DNA of 64,000 bases from contig JBHZQV010000009.1 in the NCBI GenBank assembly GCA_042867185.1, positions 62,001 through 126,000 of the forward strand, given 5' to 3'. The stretch's first letter is position 1. Every line of letters starts with the position of its first letter. The notes under the pieces are model-generated. The model saw only the letters and a list, made by a program, of their open reading frames with translations, was not told where the DNA came from and searched no databases. Made by a program: the position numbers and the translations under genes. The stretch is from Xylophilus sp042867185. Lineage in GTDB: Bacteria > Pseudomonadota > Gammaproteobacteria > Burkholderiales > Burkholderiaceae_C. This document shows, piece after piece, positions 1 through 8,431 of the stretch.

Positions 1-828
1 GTGCGGCTGCTCCACCGCAGCACCCGCCGCCTGGGCCTGACGGCGGCCGGCGAGGCGCTGCTGCCCCGCTGCCGCGAGCTGCTGGCGCTGGCCGACGACA
101 TGCGGCAGCCGGCGCCCGGCGATGCCGAAGCGCTGCAGGGCACGCTGCGCATCGCCTGCAGCTCGTCCCTGGCGCAGCACTGGCTGGCACCGGCGGTGGC
201 CGACTACCTGGGCGCGCATCCGCAGGTGGCGATCGACCTGCTGCTGGGCGGCCAGGCGGTCAATCTGGTGGAAGAGCGGGTGGACCTGGCGCTGCGCATC
301 ACCAACGCGCTCGATCCGAACCTGATCGCCCGCCGGCTGGCCGATTGCCATTCGGTGGTCTGCGCATCGCCCGCCTACCTGGCGGCGCGCGGCACGCCGC
401 GGCGGGTGGAAGACCTGGCGCTGCACAACTGCCTGACCTACACCTACTTCGGCCGCAGCCTGTGGCAGTTCACCCGCGACGGCGTGCCGGTGGCGGTGGC
501 CGTGGGCGGCAACCTGAGCGCCAACGACTCGGGCGCGCTGCTGGAGGCGGCGGTGGCCGGCGCCGGCATCGCGCTGCAGCCGGTGTACGAGGCGCGCCGC
601 CGCATCGCCAGCGGCGAGCTGGTGGCGCTGCTGGCCGACGCGGTGGCGCCCACGCTGGGGGTGCACGGCCTCTACGCATCGCGGCGCCACATGCCGGCCA
701 CCCTGCGCAGCCTGCTCGACTTTCTGGCCGCCCGTTTTGCGGCCGATCCCGCGTGGGGCTATGCTGGTCCCCCTGCAGGTCCCGCCCCCGGGGCCGTGCC
801 TCACCCCAAAAGGAACAAGACCGCATGA
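1..828 (+). CDS. LysR-family transcriptional regulator, 5' end cut by window edge
   Basis: The visible 275 residues are the linker and the periplasmic-binding-protein-like effector domain of a LysR regulator. The first residues (RLLHRSTRRLGLTAAG) are the segment that normally follows the winged helix-turn-helix, so about 50-60 N-terminal residues lie outside the window and the GTG at position 1 is not the true start. The C-terminus is a Pro/Ala-rich tail. The stop codon overlaps the ATG of the DUF427 gene by 4 nt, which suggests translational coupling. The regulated target cannot be told from what is visible. Confidence 0.85.
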   Translation: MRLLHRSTRRLGLTAAGEALLPRCRELLALADDMRQPAPGDAEALQGTLRIACSSSLAQHWLAPAVADYLGAHPQVAIDLLLGGQAVNLVEERVDLALRITNALDPNLIARRLADCHSVVCASPAYLAARGTPRRVEDLALHNCLTYTYFGRSLWQFTRDGVPVAVAVGGNLSANDSGALLEAAVAGAGIALQPVYEARRRIASGELVALLADAVAPTLGVHGLYASRRHMPATLRSLLDFLAARFAADPAWGYAGPPAGPAPGAVPHPKRNKTA

Positions 829-1106
829 AAGCCACCTGGAACGGCAAGACCATCGCCGAGAGCGACGACACCGTGCTCGTCGAGGGCAATCACTACTTTC
901 CCGCCGATTCGCTCAACCGCGACTTCGTCACCTTCAGCAACCACCACACCAACTGCCACTGGAAGGGCAAGGCCAGCTACTACTCGCTGCTGGTCGACGG
1001 CGAGATGAACACCGACGCCGCCTGGTACTACCCCGAGCCGAAGCCGGGCGCCGAAGAGATCCGCGGCCGCGTCGCCTTCTGGAAGGGCGTCAAGGTCGCC
1101 GCCTGA
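825..1106 (+). CDS. DUF427 domain protein
   Basis: A 93-residue protein matching the small single-domain DUF427 family: an N-terminal KATWNGKTIAES strand, then VEGNHYFP, a central HHTNCHWKGKASYYSL segment and a C-terminal RGRVAFWKG. The family is cytoplasmic and its biochemical role is not established. The ATG overlaps the stop of the upstream LysR gene (ATGA), so the two are probably co-transcribed. It is convergent with the deaminase gene that follows, with only 28 bp between stop codons. Confidence 0.85.
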   Translation: MKATWNGKTIAESDDTVLVEGNHYFPADSLNRDFVTFSNHHTNCHWKGKASYYSLLVDGEMNTDAAWYYPEPKPGAEEIRGRVAFWKGVKVAA

Positions 1107-1134
1107 CCGTCGGCAGGCACGGGCCGGTCGCGCA

Positions 1135-1653
1135 TCACGCCTTCCAGGCCCCCACGTGCGAGGCGCTGGCCTCCTCGACCAGCGCCGGCCCGATGCATTC
1201 GATCGGGTTGGGCGAGGCGGCGAACACGTCGCGGCACGACAGCTCGGCATCGACCTGGTCGGACCGCTCGCCGCGGAACACCCGCAGCCGCACCGCGTCG
1301 ATCCCGAAGACCACCCGGCCGATGTTCGACCAGAAGATCGCGCCGGCGCACATCACGCAGGGCTCACCCGACGAGTAGAGCGTGGCGCGGGCCAGTTCCT
1401 CGCGGGTGAAGCGGGGCGAGAGCTTGCGGATCAGCGAGGTCTCGGCATGGGCGGTGCAGTCGCCCGTCTCGTGGTTGGCGTTCCAGGCTTCGTCCAGCAC
1501 CGTGCCGTCCGGCAGCGCCGCCAGCGCGCCGAAGGGGCGGTTGCCGCGGGCACGGGCGATGTCGGCCAGGGCGATGGCCCGGCGCAAATAGAGGCCGTCA
1601 CGCGCGTCGAGCGGCACCGGGGCGGGCAGGGGCGTGGTGGAAAGATCGGTCAT
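1135..1653 (-). CDS. Zinc-dependent nucleobase/nucleoside deaminase (guanine or cytosine deaminase type)
   Basis: A 172-aa cytidine-deaminase-fold enzyme. The zinc and proton-shuttle motif H69-A-E71 and the ligand pair P98-C99-V-M-C102 are both present and correctly spaced, so it should be active. Such enzymes hydrolyse the amino group of guanine, cytosine or related bases in the cytoplasm. The ATG at 1653 has a GGAG about 7 nt upstream; a longer reading to 1698 lacks this. Given the nearby xanthine dehydrogenase, HpxZ and nucleoside transporters, guanine deaminase (guanine to xanthine) is an attractive assignment, but substrate cannot be read from the motifs. It is divergent from the 2OG oxygenase gene across a 372-bp structured spacer. 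Confidence 0.85.
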   Translation of the reverse strand: MTDLSTTPLPAPVPLDARDGLYLRRAIALADIARARGNRPFGALAALPDGTVLDEAWNANHETGDCTAHAETSLIRKLSPRFTREELARATLYSSGEPCVMCAGAIFWSNIGRVVFGIDAVRLRVFRGERSDQVDAELSCRDVFAASPNPIECIGPALVEEASASHVGAWKA

Positions 1654-2025
1654 GCAGGGCTCCGGAAGAGGTGGGGTTCGGCACCGCGGCGATGGCACGC
1701 CGCCGGTGCGGCCAGAGCAATTTCCGGGCGGGTGCCCCAGGCCGGGGCACGCGGCTGAACGCTTCTACTCTGCCGCCGGGGGCGGGTGCAGCTTCCGTGC
1801 CAGCCGCCGCCCCGCGCAGCCCCGGAGCCGTGCGCTTGGCGCACAAGTTGCTTGCTTCGTTGGCGAGAGAGTAGAAGCGTTCATCGTGCCCTGCAACGGG
1901 GCGCGCTCGGGAATTGCTCTCCGGCACCGCGTACCGCGGAAGGGCCGGGGCACCCACGGTGAACCCGCTTCCTTCCGCCGGTGCATCCGGCCCACCGGGC
2001 CCCCTCCATCGAGAAGCACGAGCGT
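1654..2025. promoter_or_regulatory. Divergent intergenic region with hairpin and long inverted repeat
   Basis: This 372-bp spacer between the deaminase (minus) and oxygenase (plus) genes must hold both promoters. Short ORFs here read as shadows. It contains a perfect 7-bp hairpin (1732-1738 with 1744-1750, loop AGGCC) and a perfect 16-bp inverted repeat whose arms lie 96 bp apart (listed separately). No clear -35/-10 pair was found. Confidence 0.6.
1756..1883. repeat. Perfect 16-bp inverted repeat with 96-bp spacer
   Basis: The left arm at 1756-1771 reads TGAACGCTTCTACTCT. The right arm at 1868-1883 is its exact reverse complement. The arms could be two operator sites for one regulator of the divergent promoters, or the base of a long stem if transcribed. 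Nothing else in the window matches the arm. Confidence 0.8.
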
Positions 2026-3018
2026 ATGACCAGCACCCCCTACGACATGGCCGAACTCCAGAAAGAAACGCGCATGGGCGCGATGGGTTCGGAGACCACC
2101 ACCCGCGAGATCCGCCGCATCAGCCTGGCCGATTTCGAAAGCCGCAAGGCCGAGATCGCCGACCAGCTGTGGGACGCGTCGGTCGATGTCGGCTTCTTCC
2201 AGGTGGCCGACCACGGCATCGACCTGGCCGAGATGCGCACCGCCTTCGCGATGACCGAGCGCTTCTTCGCGCTGCCCGACAGCGTCAAGGCGCAGTACCC
2301 GCTGAAGAAGGCGCTCAACTCCGGCTGGGAAAGCCGCGCCCAGGTGCGGCCCTCCACCGGCACGCCCGACCAGAAGGAGTCCTACCAGATCACCCGCCCG
2401 CACATGGACGGCCTCTGGCCGACCGAGGACGAGCTGGCCGGCTTCCAGGCCACCATGCTGGCGTTCGAGGAGAAAAGCTGGGCGGTGGGCATGCGGCTGC
2501 TGTCGTGCTTCGCGCTGCAGCTGGGCTTCGACGAAGAGTTCTTCACCCGCGCGCACGACCCGTCCAGGCCCAGCTACCAGAGCACGCTGCGGATGCTGCA
2601 CTACTACGCGATTCCACCCGAAGAGCAGCGCTCGCTGGGCCTGTGGCGGGCCGGCGCGCACACCGATTTCGACTGCCTGACGCTGCTCTACCAGCGCCAG
2701 GGCCAGGGCGGCCTGCAGGTCTGCCCGGGCAAGGAGATGGACGCGCAGGAGTGGACCTCGATCGCGCCGCAGGAGGACCTGATCACCTGCAACATCGGCG
2801 ACATGCTGATGCGCTGGAGCGACGACCGGCTGCCGAGCAACTTCCACCGGGTGCGCAACCCGGTGGCCGGCGAATACCTGGGCCCGCGCTACAGCCTGGC
2901 CTTCTTCTGCCAGGCCAACCGCGACGCGGTGATCGCATCGCCCAGCGGCAAGTACCCGCCGATCACCGCCGGCGACTACCTCAACCAGCGGATCGCGGCC
3001 AACTTCAAGAAGTATTGA
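2026..3018 (+). CDS. Isopenicillin N synthase-family 2-oxoglutarate/Fe(II) dioxygenase
   Basis: A 330-aa cytoplasmic oxygenase. The N-terminal DIOX_N region carries the DVGFFQVADHGI motif. The jelly-roll domain has the iron facial triad H212-x-D214 (AHTDFD) and H274 (NFHRVRNP), and an R288-x-S290 pair that binds the 2-oxoglutarate carboxylate. The ATG at 2026 is preferred over an upstream in-frame ATG at 1981 because homology-like sequence begins after it. These enzymes hydroxylate or oxidatively modify small molecules. The substrate is unknown; its place beside a deaminase in a purine-rich region makes a nucleobase or related compound possible, but this is inference. Confidence 0.85.
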   Translation: MTSTPYDMAELQKETRMGAMGSETTTREIRRISLADFESRKAEIADQLWDASVDVGFFQVADHGIDLAEMRTAFAMTERFFALPDSVKAQYPLKKALNSGWESRAQVRPSTGTPDQKESYQITRPHMDGLWPTEDELAGFQATMLAFEEKSWAVGMRLLSCFALQLGFDEEFFTRAHDPSRPSYQSTLRMLHYYAIPPEEQRSLGLWRAGAHTDFDCLTLLYQRQGQGGLQVCPGKEMDAQEWTSIAPQEDLITCNIGDMLMRWSDDRLPSNFHRVRNPVAGEYLGPRYSLAFFCQANRDAVIASPSGKYPPITAGDYLNQRIAANFKKY

Positions 3019-3119
3019 AGGGCGGACGCATCGGCCGGATGCCCGCGGCACGGGACCGTGGACCCCGCGCACGAAGCCTGTCGGCCAGTCCATGCGCACC
3101 GCCGAGTGCACCCTGCCAA

Positions 3120-3151
3120 CGCCGGCCTGCACCGTGCGCGGCGGGCCGGCG
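3120..3151. terminator. GC-rich hairpin between convergent genes
   Basis: An 8-bp stem (3120-3127 with 3144-3151) sits directly before the stop of the phosphoesterase gene and 100 bp after the oxygenase stop. It has no T-tract, so any terminator role is tentative. Confidence 0.35.
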
Positions 3152-4801
3152 CTACTGAACGACCTGCGTCAGGTCGAGCGCGGCGGTCAGGTCGCCCATC
3201 GGCCTGCCGCCGTTGCGGACCAGCGCCGCGTCCCGCTGGGCCAGGCCGGGCAGCGGCTCCAGGCCCCAGCGGCGGGTGATGAAGCGCAGCACGGACGCGG
3301 TGTCGTACTGCGTGTGGTCGACCACGCCGTGGCGCGCCCAGGGCGACACGATCAGCGCGGGGATGCGGGTGCCGGGGCCCCAGGCGTCGCCGGCCGGCAC
3401 GGCCTTGTGGTCCCAGAAGCCGCCGTTCTCGTCATAGGTCACGACGACCAGCATGTTCTTCCATTGCGGGCTGGCCTGCAGCTTGGCGATGACGGCGGCG
3501 ATGTGCGCGTCGCCGTCGGCCACGTTGGCGTAGCCGGCATGCTGGTTGAGGTTGCCCTGCGGCTTGTAGAAGCTGACGGCCGGCAGCGTGCCGGCGGACG
3601 CGTCCTGCAGGAACTGCCGGTCGAAATCCTTGAGGTGCTGTGCGCGGTAGGCCGCGGTGCCGGGCTGCGTGGGATCGAACCTGGCGTAGTAGTTGAACGG
3701 CTGGTGGTGGAACTGGAAATTGGGCGACGGGCTGCCGAAGGAGCGGCTGGCGGTGGCCGCGGCCAGGGTGGTGTCGTAGCCGCCGGCATACCAGGCCCAG
3801 CTGACGTTCTTCTTGTCGAGCTGGTCGCCGATGGTGGCCGCGGTCTGCGGCGGCAGCGTGTTGGCCTTGCCGGCGTCGGCGGTCAGGTTGCTGGCGCCGG
3901 CCGCCGGCGCATTGCTGCTCGGCTGGTAGGGCGGCTGCATCGTGTTGATCGCATAGAACTTGCCGTCGCCCGCGTAGTTCTTGGGCGTGATGTTGCTGCT
4001 GTTGACGAACACCGGCGGCCCGGCGATGGCCGACGCCGGCGAGCTGGCGGCGCGGGTCAGCTGCGGCAGGAAGGTGCCGTCGGCGGTGCGGTCCACCACC
4101 GAGATCGAGCCCTTCGCGACCGAGGTGTCGGCGCCGGGATACTCCGGCGCGCAGGCGCAGACCAGGTACTGGTGGTTGAGGAAGGAGCCGCCGAAGGCCC
4201 CCATGAAGAAGTTGTCGGCCAGCACGTACTGCTGGGCCAGCTTCCACAGCTGCATGTTGCTGCCGTCGTAGTAGCCCATCGTGAGGCCGCCCGAGTCGGC
4301 CCAGGCGGCGAACTTGTCGTTGCGGCCGCCGTTGATCTGCATCTGGTTTTCGAAGAAGCGGTGGTACAGGTCGCGGGTCACGACGTTCTGGCCGACCTGC
4401 ACGCCGGTGGTCTCGAAACCGCTGGCGGCGTCGATCTGGAACGGCCGGTTGTCCTGGTTGGCGGTGCTCCCTTCCGGCACCGTCACCGCCTGGCCCGACG
4501 CCGTCACGCCGCCCCAGACCTTGGGCAGTTTGGCCAGCACGGTGTTGCCCGCGTCGCGGTCCACCTGCGGCAGATAGCCGCCGGATGCGGTGGGGTTCAC
4601 GCCGGGGATGCCGTCGGCGCCCGGGTACAGGCCGTACAGGTTGTCGAAGCCGCGGTTCTCGGCGTAGATCACCACGACGGTCCGGATGTCCTGCTGCAGC
4701 AGGGCGTCGTAGGGCGTACCGTCGCTGCCGCCGCAGGCGGCCAGCAGGACGGTCGCTGCCGCCGCGGCGGCGAGGGGGAGAAGGCGAGGGAAGGGTTTCA
4801 T
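3152..4801 (-). CDS. Phosphoesterase-family lipoprotein (AcpA-like acid phosphatase / phospholipase C superfamily)
   Basis: A 549-aa exported enzyme. The N-terminus is a lipoprotein signal with a lipobox ending LLAAC23, so it should be anchored to a membrane. The start of the catalytic domain has AENRGFDNLYG, the metal-binding motif of the phosphoesterase (PF04185) family, and the C-terminal half has VTYDENGGFWDH, the second metal/catalytic motif. Relatives hydrolyse phosphomonoesters or phospholipids. Length fits the AcpA-like branch rather than the longer haemolytic phospholipases C. The gene is monocistronic and divergent from the di-haem peroxidase gene. Confidence 0.85.
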   Translation of the reverse strand: MKPFPRLLPLAAAAAATVLLAACGGSDGTPYDALLQQDIRTVVVIYAENRGFDNLYGLYPGADGIPGVNPTASGGYLPQVDRDAGNTVLAKLPKVWGGVTASGQAVTVPEGSTANQDNRPFQIDAASGFETTGVQVGQNVVTRDLYHRFFENQMQINGGRNDKFAAWADSGGLTMGYYDGSNMQLWKLAQQYVLADNFFMGAFGGSFLNHQYLVCACAPEYPGADTSVAKGSISVVDRTADGTFLPQLTRAASSPASAIAGPPVFVNSSNITPKNYAGDGKFYAINTMQPPYQPSSNAPAAGASNLTADAGKANTLPPQTAATIGDQLDKKNVSWAWYAGGYDTTLAAATASRSFGSPSPNFQFHHQPFNYYARFDPTQPGTAAYRAQHLKDFDRQFLQDASAGTLPAVSFYKPQGNLNQHAGYANVADGDAHIAAVIAKLQASPQWKNMLVVVTYDENGGFWDHKAVPAGDAWGPGTRIPALIVSPWARHGVVDHTQYDTASVLRFITRRWGLEPLPGLAQRDAALVRNGGRPMGDLTAALDLTQVVQ

Positions 4802-4939
4802 GGGCGCTTTCTGTTGTGGAGATTTTTAAGCAGCCGGAATTCTTGGCGCGCCACCGTGACAGGCGGATGACGGCCCGTCGTCACCGGATTGACACATCGT
4901 GGGCGCAGGCTTGTGGGCCGCGTTTTTTTCGTCGTCGCC

Positions 4940-6337
4940 ATGACCGCCCCTGTCTTCCCGCTCTATCCGCCGCCGTGCTCCGTGCGTCGGCTGGCGGCCG
5001 TCGCATCGCTTCTGTTGGGCGTCGCCACGGCCGTCGGCGCGGCGGCGTGGTGGTCGCCTGCGGCGCACGGGGCGGCGGATCATCCGCCTGCCGCGGCAGC
5101 CCTGTCCCCCTCCCCGGCGCCCGAAGCCAACCGCATGCAGATGCTGGCACAGCCCGATTTCGCGCGAATGCAGGCCGTCGGCCGCGCGATGTTCTTCGAC
5201 AAGGGTCTGTCCGCCTCGGGCCGGGTGGCCTGCGCCAGCTGCCACGATCCGGCCCACGCCTTCGGGCCGCCCAATGCCTGGTCGGTCCAGCCCGGCGGCG
5301 CTGCGGGAACGGTGCTGGGCGTGCGAGCCGCGCCGTCGCTGCGCTACCAGCAGAACGTGCCGGCCTTCACCCTGCACCGCCACGACGACGATTTCGACGA
5401 CAGCGTCGACCAGGGCGCCTCCGGTGGCCACACCTGGGACGGCCGCGCCCGCACGCTGCACGAACAGGCGGCGATCCCGCTGCTGGCGCCGCACGAGATG
5501 GCCAACGCCGGCCCCGCCGAGGTGGTGGCGCGGTTGCGCCGGGCACCCTACGCCGCGCAGTTTCGCGAAACCTTCGGCGCCGATGCGCTCGAGGACGACG
5601 CGCGCGGTTTCCAGTGGGCCACGCTGGCGCTCGAGATGTTCCAACAGGACCCGGCCCGCTTCTATCCCTACAGCAGCCGCTACGACGACTACCTGCGCGG
5701 CACCGCGCCCCTGTCCGCCCGCGAGATGCGCGGCCTGGCGCTGTTCAACGACGAGACCAAGGGCAACTGCGCGGCCTGCCATGTGAGCCGGGTCAGCGCC
5801 AACAGCGGCGCGTTCCCGGCGTTCTCCGATTTCGGCCACATCGCGCTCGGGGTGCCGCGCAACCGCGCACTGACCGCCAACCGCGATCCGTCCTTCCACG
5901 ACCTGGGCAGTTGCGGCGGCGTGCCCGCCGGAACCGATCCGCAGGAGCGCGCGGCGCTGTGCGGTGCCTTCCGCACGCCCAGCCTGCGCAACGTGGCGGT
6001 GCGCCAGGCCTTCTTCCACAACGGCGTCTTCCACAGCCTGGAAGAGGTGATGCGTTTCTACGCCACCCGCGACAGCGAGCCACAGCGCTGGTACCCCTAT
6101 CCGCCCCGGGCCCGTGGCCCGCACCCGCGCTACGACGACCTGCCCGGCGCCTATGCCGGCAACGTCAACACCGAGGCGCCCTTCGGCGGCGCGGTGGGCG
6201 CGCCACCGCGCCTGACGCAAGCCGAGATCGGCGACGTGATCGCCTTCCTGCACACGCTGACCGACAAGGACGTGCAGCCGGCGGTCGACGCCCTGGCGCG
6301 GCCGGGTCCGCGTGGTGCGGCCCGGCGGCGTCCCTGA
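4940..6337 (+). CDS. Di-haem cytochrome c peroxidase (CcpA/MauG family), exported
   Basis: A 465-residue protein with an N-terminal membrane/signal segment (about residues 15-45) and two c-type haem sites, C98-A-S-C-H and C277-A-A-C-H, spaced as in bacterial cytochrome c peroxidases. It would act in the periplasm, reducing hydrogen peroxide with electrons from a small c-type cytochrome or quinol. The ATG at 4940 is chosen because the signal peptide follows directly; a TTG at 4889 would add a poor 17-residue extension. The C-terminal tail is Pro/Arg-rich. It ends 42 bp from the convergent MBL gene. Haem count alone does not separate peroxidase from MauG-like oxidases. Confidence 0.88.
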   Translation: MTAPVFPLYPPPCSVRRLAAVASLLLGVATAVGAAAWWSPAAHGAADHPPAAAALSPSPAPEANRMQMLAQPDFARMQAVGRAMFFDKGLSASGRVACASCHDPAHAFGPPNAWSVQPGGAAGTVLGVRAAPSLRYQQNVPAFTLHRHDDDFDDSVDQGASGGHTWDGRARTLHEQAAIPLLAPHEMANAGPAEVVARLRRAPYAAQFRETFGADALEDDARGFQWATLALEMFQQDPARFYPYSSRYDDYLRGTAPLSAREMRGLALFNDETKGNCAACHVSRVSANSGAFPAFSDFGHIALGVPRNRALTANRDPSFHDLGSCGGVPAGTDPQERAALCGAFRTPSLRNVAVRQAFFHNGVFHSLEEVMRFYATRDSEPQRWYPYPPRARGPHPRYDDLPGAYAGNVNTEAPFGGAVGAPPRLTQAEIGDVIAFLHTLTDKDVQPAVDALARPGPRGAARRRP

Positions 6338-6379
6338 GGGGCCGCGGCACGCCAGCGTCGCCCGGGCGCCGCGGGTGGC

Positions 6380-7156
6380 CTACACCTCGAACCAGTCGGT
6401 GCCGGTCAGCGGGTCGGCGATGTCGATCTGCGCCGCGGTGGCCGCCAGCGCGGCGGAAAGCATGGCGCGGGCCAGGTCGGGCCGGTTGTTGCGCTCGCTC
6501 AGATGGGCGGCCACCACCCGCCGCAGGCCGGCATGCTGCACGGCGGCGGCCACCTCGGCGGCGGCGGCGTTGGCCAGGTGGCCGTAGCGGCCGCTCACGC
6601 GGCGCTTCAGGAAGTCGGGGTAGCGGGAGAGCGCCAGCAGCTCGGGGTCGTGGTTGCTCTCCAGCATCAGCGCGTGGCAGCCCTGCAGCTGCTCCAGCAC
6701 ATGGGCGGTGGCATGGCCCAGGTCGGTCAGCAGGCCGAGGTGCACCGCGCCGTCGGAGCAGCGCAGCTGCAGCGGTTCGCGGGCGTCGTGCGGCACGGTG
6801 AAGGGCCGCGCCTCGAAGCCGCCCAGGTCGATCGGCACCATGTCGTGCGCCACGTGCAGCAGGCCGTCGAAATCGGGCGCGCCCAGCGCCGCATGGGTGC
6901 CGTGGCTCATCCACACCGGAATGCGGTTGCGCACCGCGAAGGCCTGCACGCAGCCGATGTGGTCGGAGTGCTCGTGGGTGACGAACACGGCGCCGATGTC
7001 GGCGGGCACCAGGCCCGCCAGCTTCAGCCGTTGTTCCAGCTGCCGGATGCCCAGGCCGCAATCGACCAGCAGGCGGGTGGTGCGGGTGCCGCTGCGGCCC
7101 TCGACCACGGTGGCGTTGCCGGTACTGCCGCTGGCCAGGTTGCGAAATCGAAGCAT
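6380..7156 (-). CDS. MBL-fold metallo-hydrolase (YycJ/WalJ-like)
   Basis: A 258-aa cytoplasmic metallo-beta-lactamase-fold protein. It starts with LRFRNLASGSTGNATVV, typical of the YycJ group, and carries the binuclear metal motif H61-E-H63-S-D65-H66. The ATG at 7156 fits this conserved start; an ATG at 7204 would add an unrelated 16-residue extension. The family is thought to act on nucleic acid or nucleotide phosphodiesters, but the exact reaction is unclear. It is the last gene of the dapA-bamC unit, after a strong hairpin (7204-7226) that may reduce its expression. Confidence 0.85.
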   Translation of the reverse strand: MLRFRNLASGSTGNATVVEGRSGTRTTRLLVDCGLGIRQLEQRLKLAGLVPADIGAVFVTHEHSDHIGCVQAFAVRNRIPVWMSHGTHAALGAPDFDGLLHVAHDMVPIDLGGFEARPFTVPHDAREPLQLRCSDGAVHLGLLTDLGHATAHVLEQLQGCHALMLESNHDPELLALSRYPDFLKRRVSGRYGHLANAAAAEVAAAVQHAGLRRVVAAHLSERNNRPDLARAMLSAALAATAAQIDIADPLTGTDWFEV

Positions 7157-7203
7157 GGGGAGACGTGGAGCGCGGAGGCGAAAAAGGAAGGCCGCAATGC
7201 ACA

Positions 7204-7226
7204 CCGGCCGTCTGTGGGACGGCCGG
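7204..7226 (-). terminator. Perfect 9-bp hairpin downstream of bamC
   Basis: CCGGCCGTC (7204-7212) pairs with GACGGCCGG (7218-7226) around a 5-nt loop, 40 nt after the bamC stop and 47 nt before the MBL start. A T-rich run follows only 15-20 nt later on the minus strand, so it may attenuate or process the transcript rather than end it. Confidence 0.5.
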
Positions 7227-7265
7227 CGTAAGGGGGAAGCGCTGCGGCCCGGGCGGGCCGCCGGA

Positions 7266-8375
7266 TCACTTCAGGTCGTCGGCGATCACCTGGACGATGC
7301 GGCCCGCGTCGGCCGAGCGCTCGGGCGCGCCGGCGGTGTTATGCACCGTCACCGTGCTCTGCTCGCCCTGGCCCTTGACGGCGATCCGGTACTTGACCGG
7401 CGGCGACGCATCGGGGTTGCGGCTGAAGATCTTGCCGAGGAAGCCCTGGTCCTTCTTGTCGGCGTTGGGTGCCACGTAGCGGACGAAGTACACGCCCTGG
7501 CTCCGGTCGCGGTCTTCCACGGTGAAGCCGGTGCGGTCGAGCGTCAGGCCCACCCGGCGCCAGGCGCGGTCGAAGTTCTCGTCGATCTGCACCACCGGCA
7601 GGCCGTCGACGCTGGCGACGCGCGCGCTGTTGCGCACCGTGGGGCCGGACGCGATCATCTGCTTGGACTGCGCCTCGGAGGCGCCGCCCAGCTTGACCAT
7701 CAGCCGGCGCAGCAGCTCGGCTTCCAGCTCTGGGTCGGTCGGGCGGGGCTGCCAGACGGTCTGGTCCTTCTGCGCCTTGTCGACGTAGACCTCCTGCATG
7801 CCGCGGTGGCTGATGTAGATCTCGGTCTTGCCGTCGCCGGTGCGCTCCAGGCGGGTGCGGAACTTGTCGCGCTCGCCGGTGGAGTAGGCCGAGTCGATCA
7901 GCTTGCCCAGGGTGCTGCGGATGATGTCCTGCGGCAGCTTGGCGCGGTTCTCGGCCCAGTCGGTCTCGATGATGCCCAGGTTGTTCTGGTCGATGGTCAG
8001 CAGGAAGCCGTTCTCGAGCCAAAAGTCGCGCACCGGGTCCCAGAGCTTGTCGGCCGGGCGGTTGACCACCAGCCAGCGGGTGTTGCCGTCGCGCTCGATG
8101 CGCACGTCGCCCAGGCTCGCCGGGGCGGCGCCGGCGGTGCCGGGGGCGGCGGCGGATTGCGCGGCCTGGAAGCCGGCGGCCGAGGCCACGCCGCCGGTCA
8201 CGACGTAGCGGGAGTCGCGCGAGAGCTGGGTCAGGTCGGGCGGCACCTCCAGCGTGGGCGCGCGGCCGGCGCTCTTGTAGTCGATCTTGTCGGAGTCGAA
8301 GACCGAACACGCCGACAGGGCCAAGGCCAGGCCCAGCAGGCCGAAACGGCGGGCGACAGGTGCGATGCGGGTCAC
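7266..8375 (-). CDS. bamC: Outer-membrane assembly lipoprotein BamC (NlpB/DapX)
   Basis: A 369-aa lipoprotein subunit of the BAM complex, which inserts beta-barrel proteins into the outer membrane. The signal peptide ends in the lipobox ALSAC23. The next residues (DKIDYKSAGRAPTLEVPPDL) match the conserved unstructured BamC segment that contacts BamD, followed by two helix-grip domains. The start is GTG at 8375, with AAGGGA about 6 nt upstream; the frame is open far upstream but that part is not BamC-like. It lies 56 bp downstream of dapA, the classical dapA-bamC arrangement. Confidence 0.93.
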   Translation of the reverse strand: MTRIAPVARRFGLLGLALALSACSVFDSDKIDYKSAGRAPTLEVPPDLTQLSRDSRYVVTGGVASAAGFQAAQSAAAPGTAGAAPASLGDVRIERDGNTRWLVVNRPADKLWDPVRDFWLENGFLLTIDQNNLGIIETDWAENRAKLPQDIIRSTLGKLIDSAYSTGERDKFRTRLERTGDGKTEIYISHRGMQEVYVDKAQKDQTVWQPRPTDPELEAELLRRLMVKLGGASEAQSKQMIASGPTVRNSARVASVDGLPVVQIDENFDRAWRRVGLTLDRTGFTVEDRDRSQGVYFVRYVAPNADKKDQGFLGKIFSRNPDASPPVKYRIAVKGQGEQSTVTVHNTAGAPERSADAGRIVQVIADDLK

Positions 8376-8431
8376 GGAAAATCCCTTGCGTTGGAAATGA
8401 GAGAAACGGGCGGCGGGCGGCAACGTGCCGC

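Noticed and set aside
1765..3132. 455-codon minus-strand frame across the oxygenase gene
   Set aside because: Shadow of the real gene; Arg/Val/His-rich composition typical of antisense frames in GC-rich DNA.
3092..4870. 592-codon plus-strand frame opposite the phosphoesterase
   Set aside because: Antisense shadow; the minus frame has clear lipobox and catalytic motifs.
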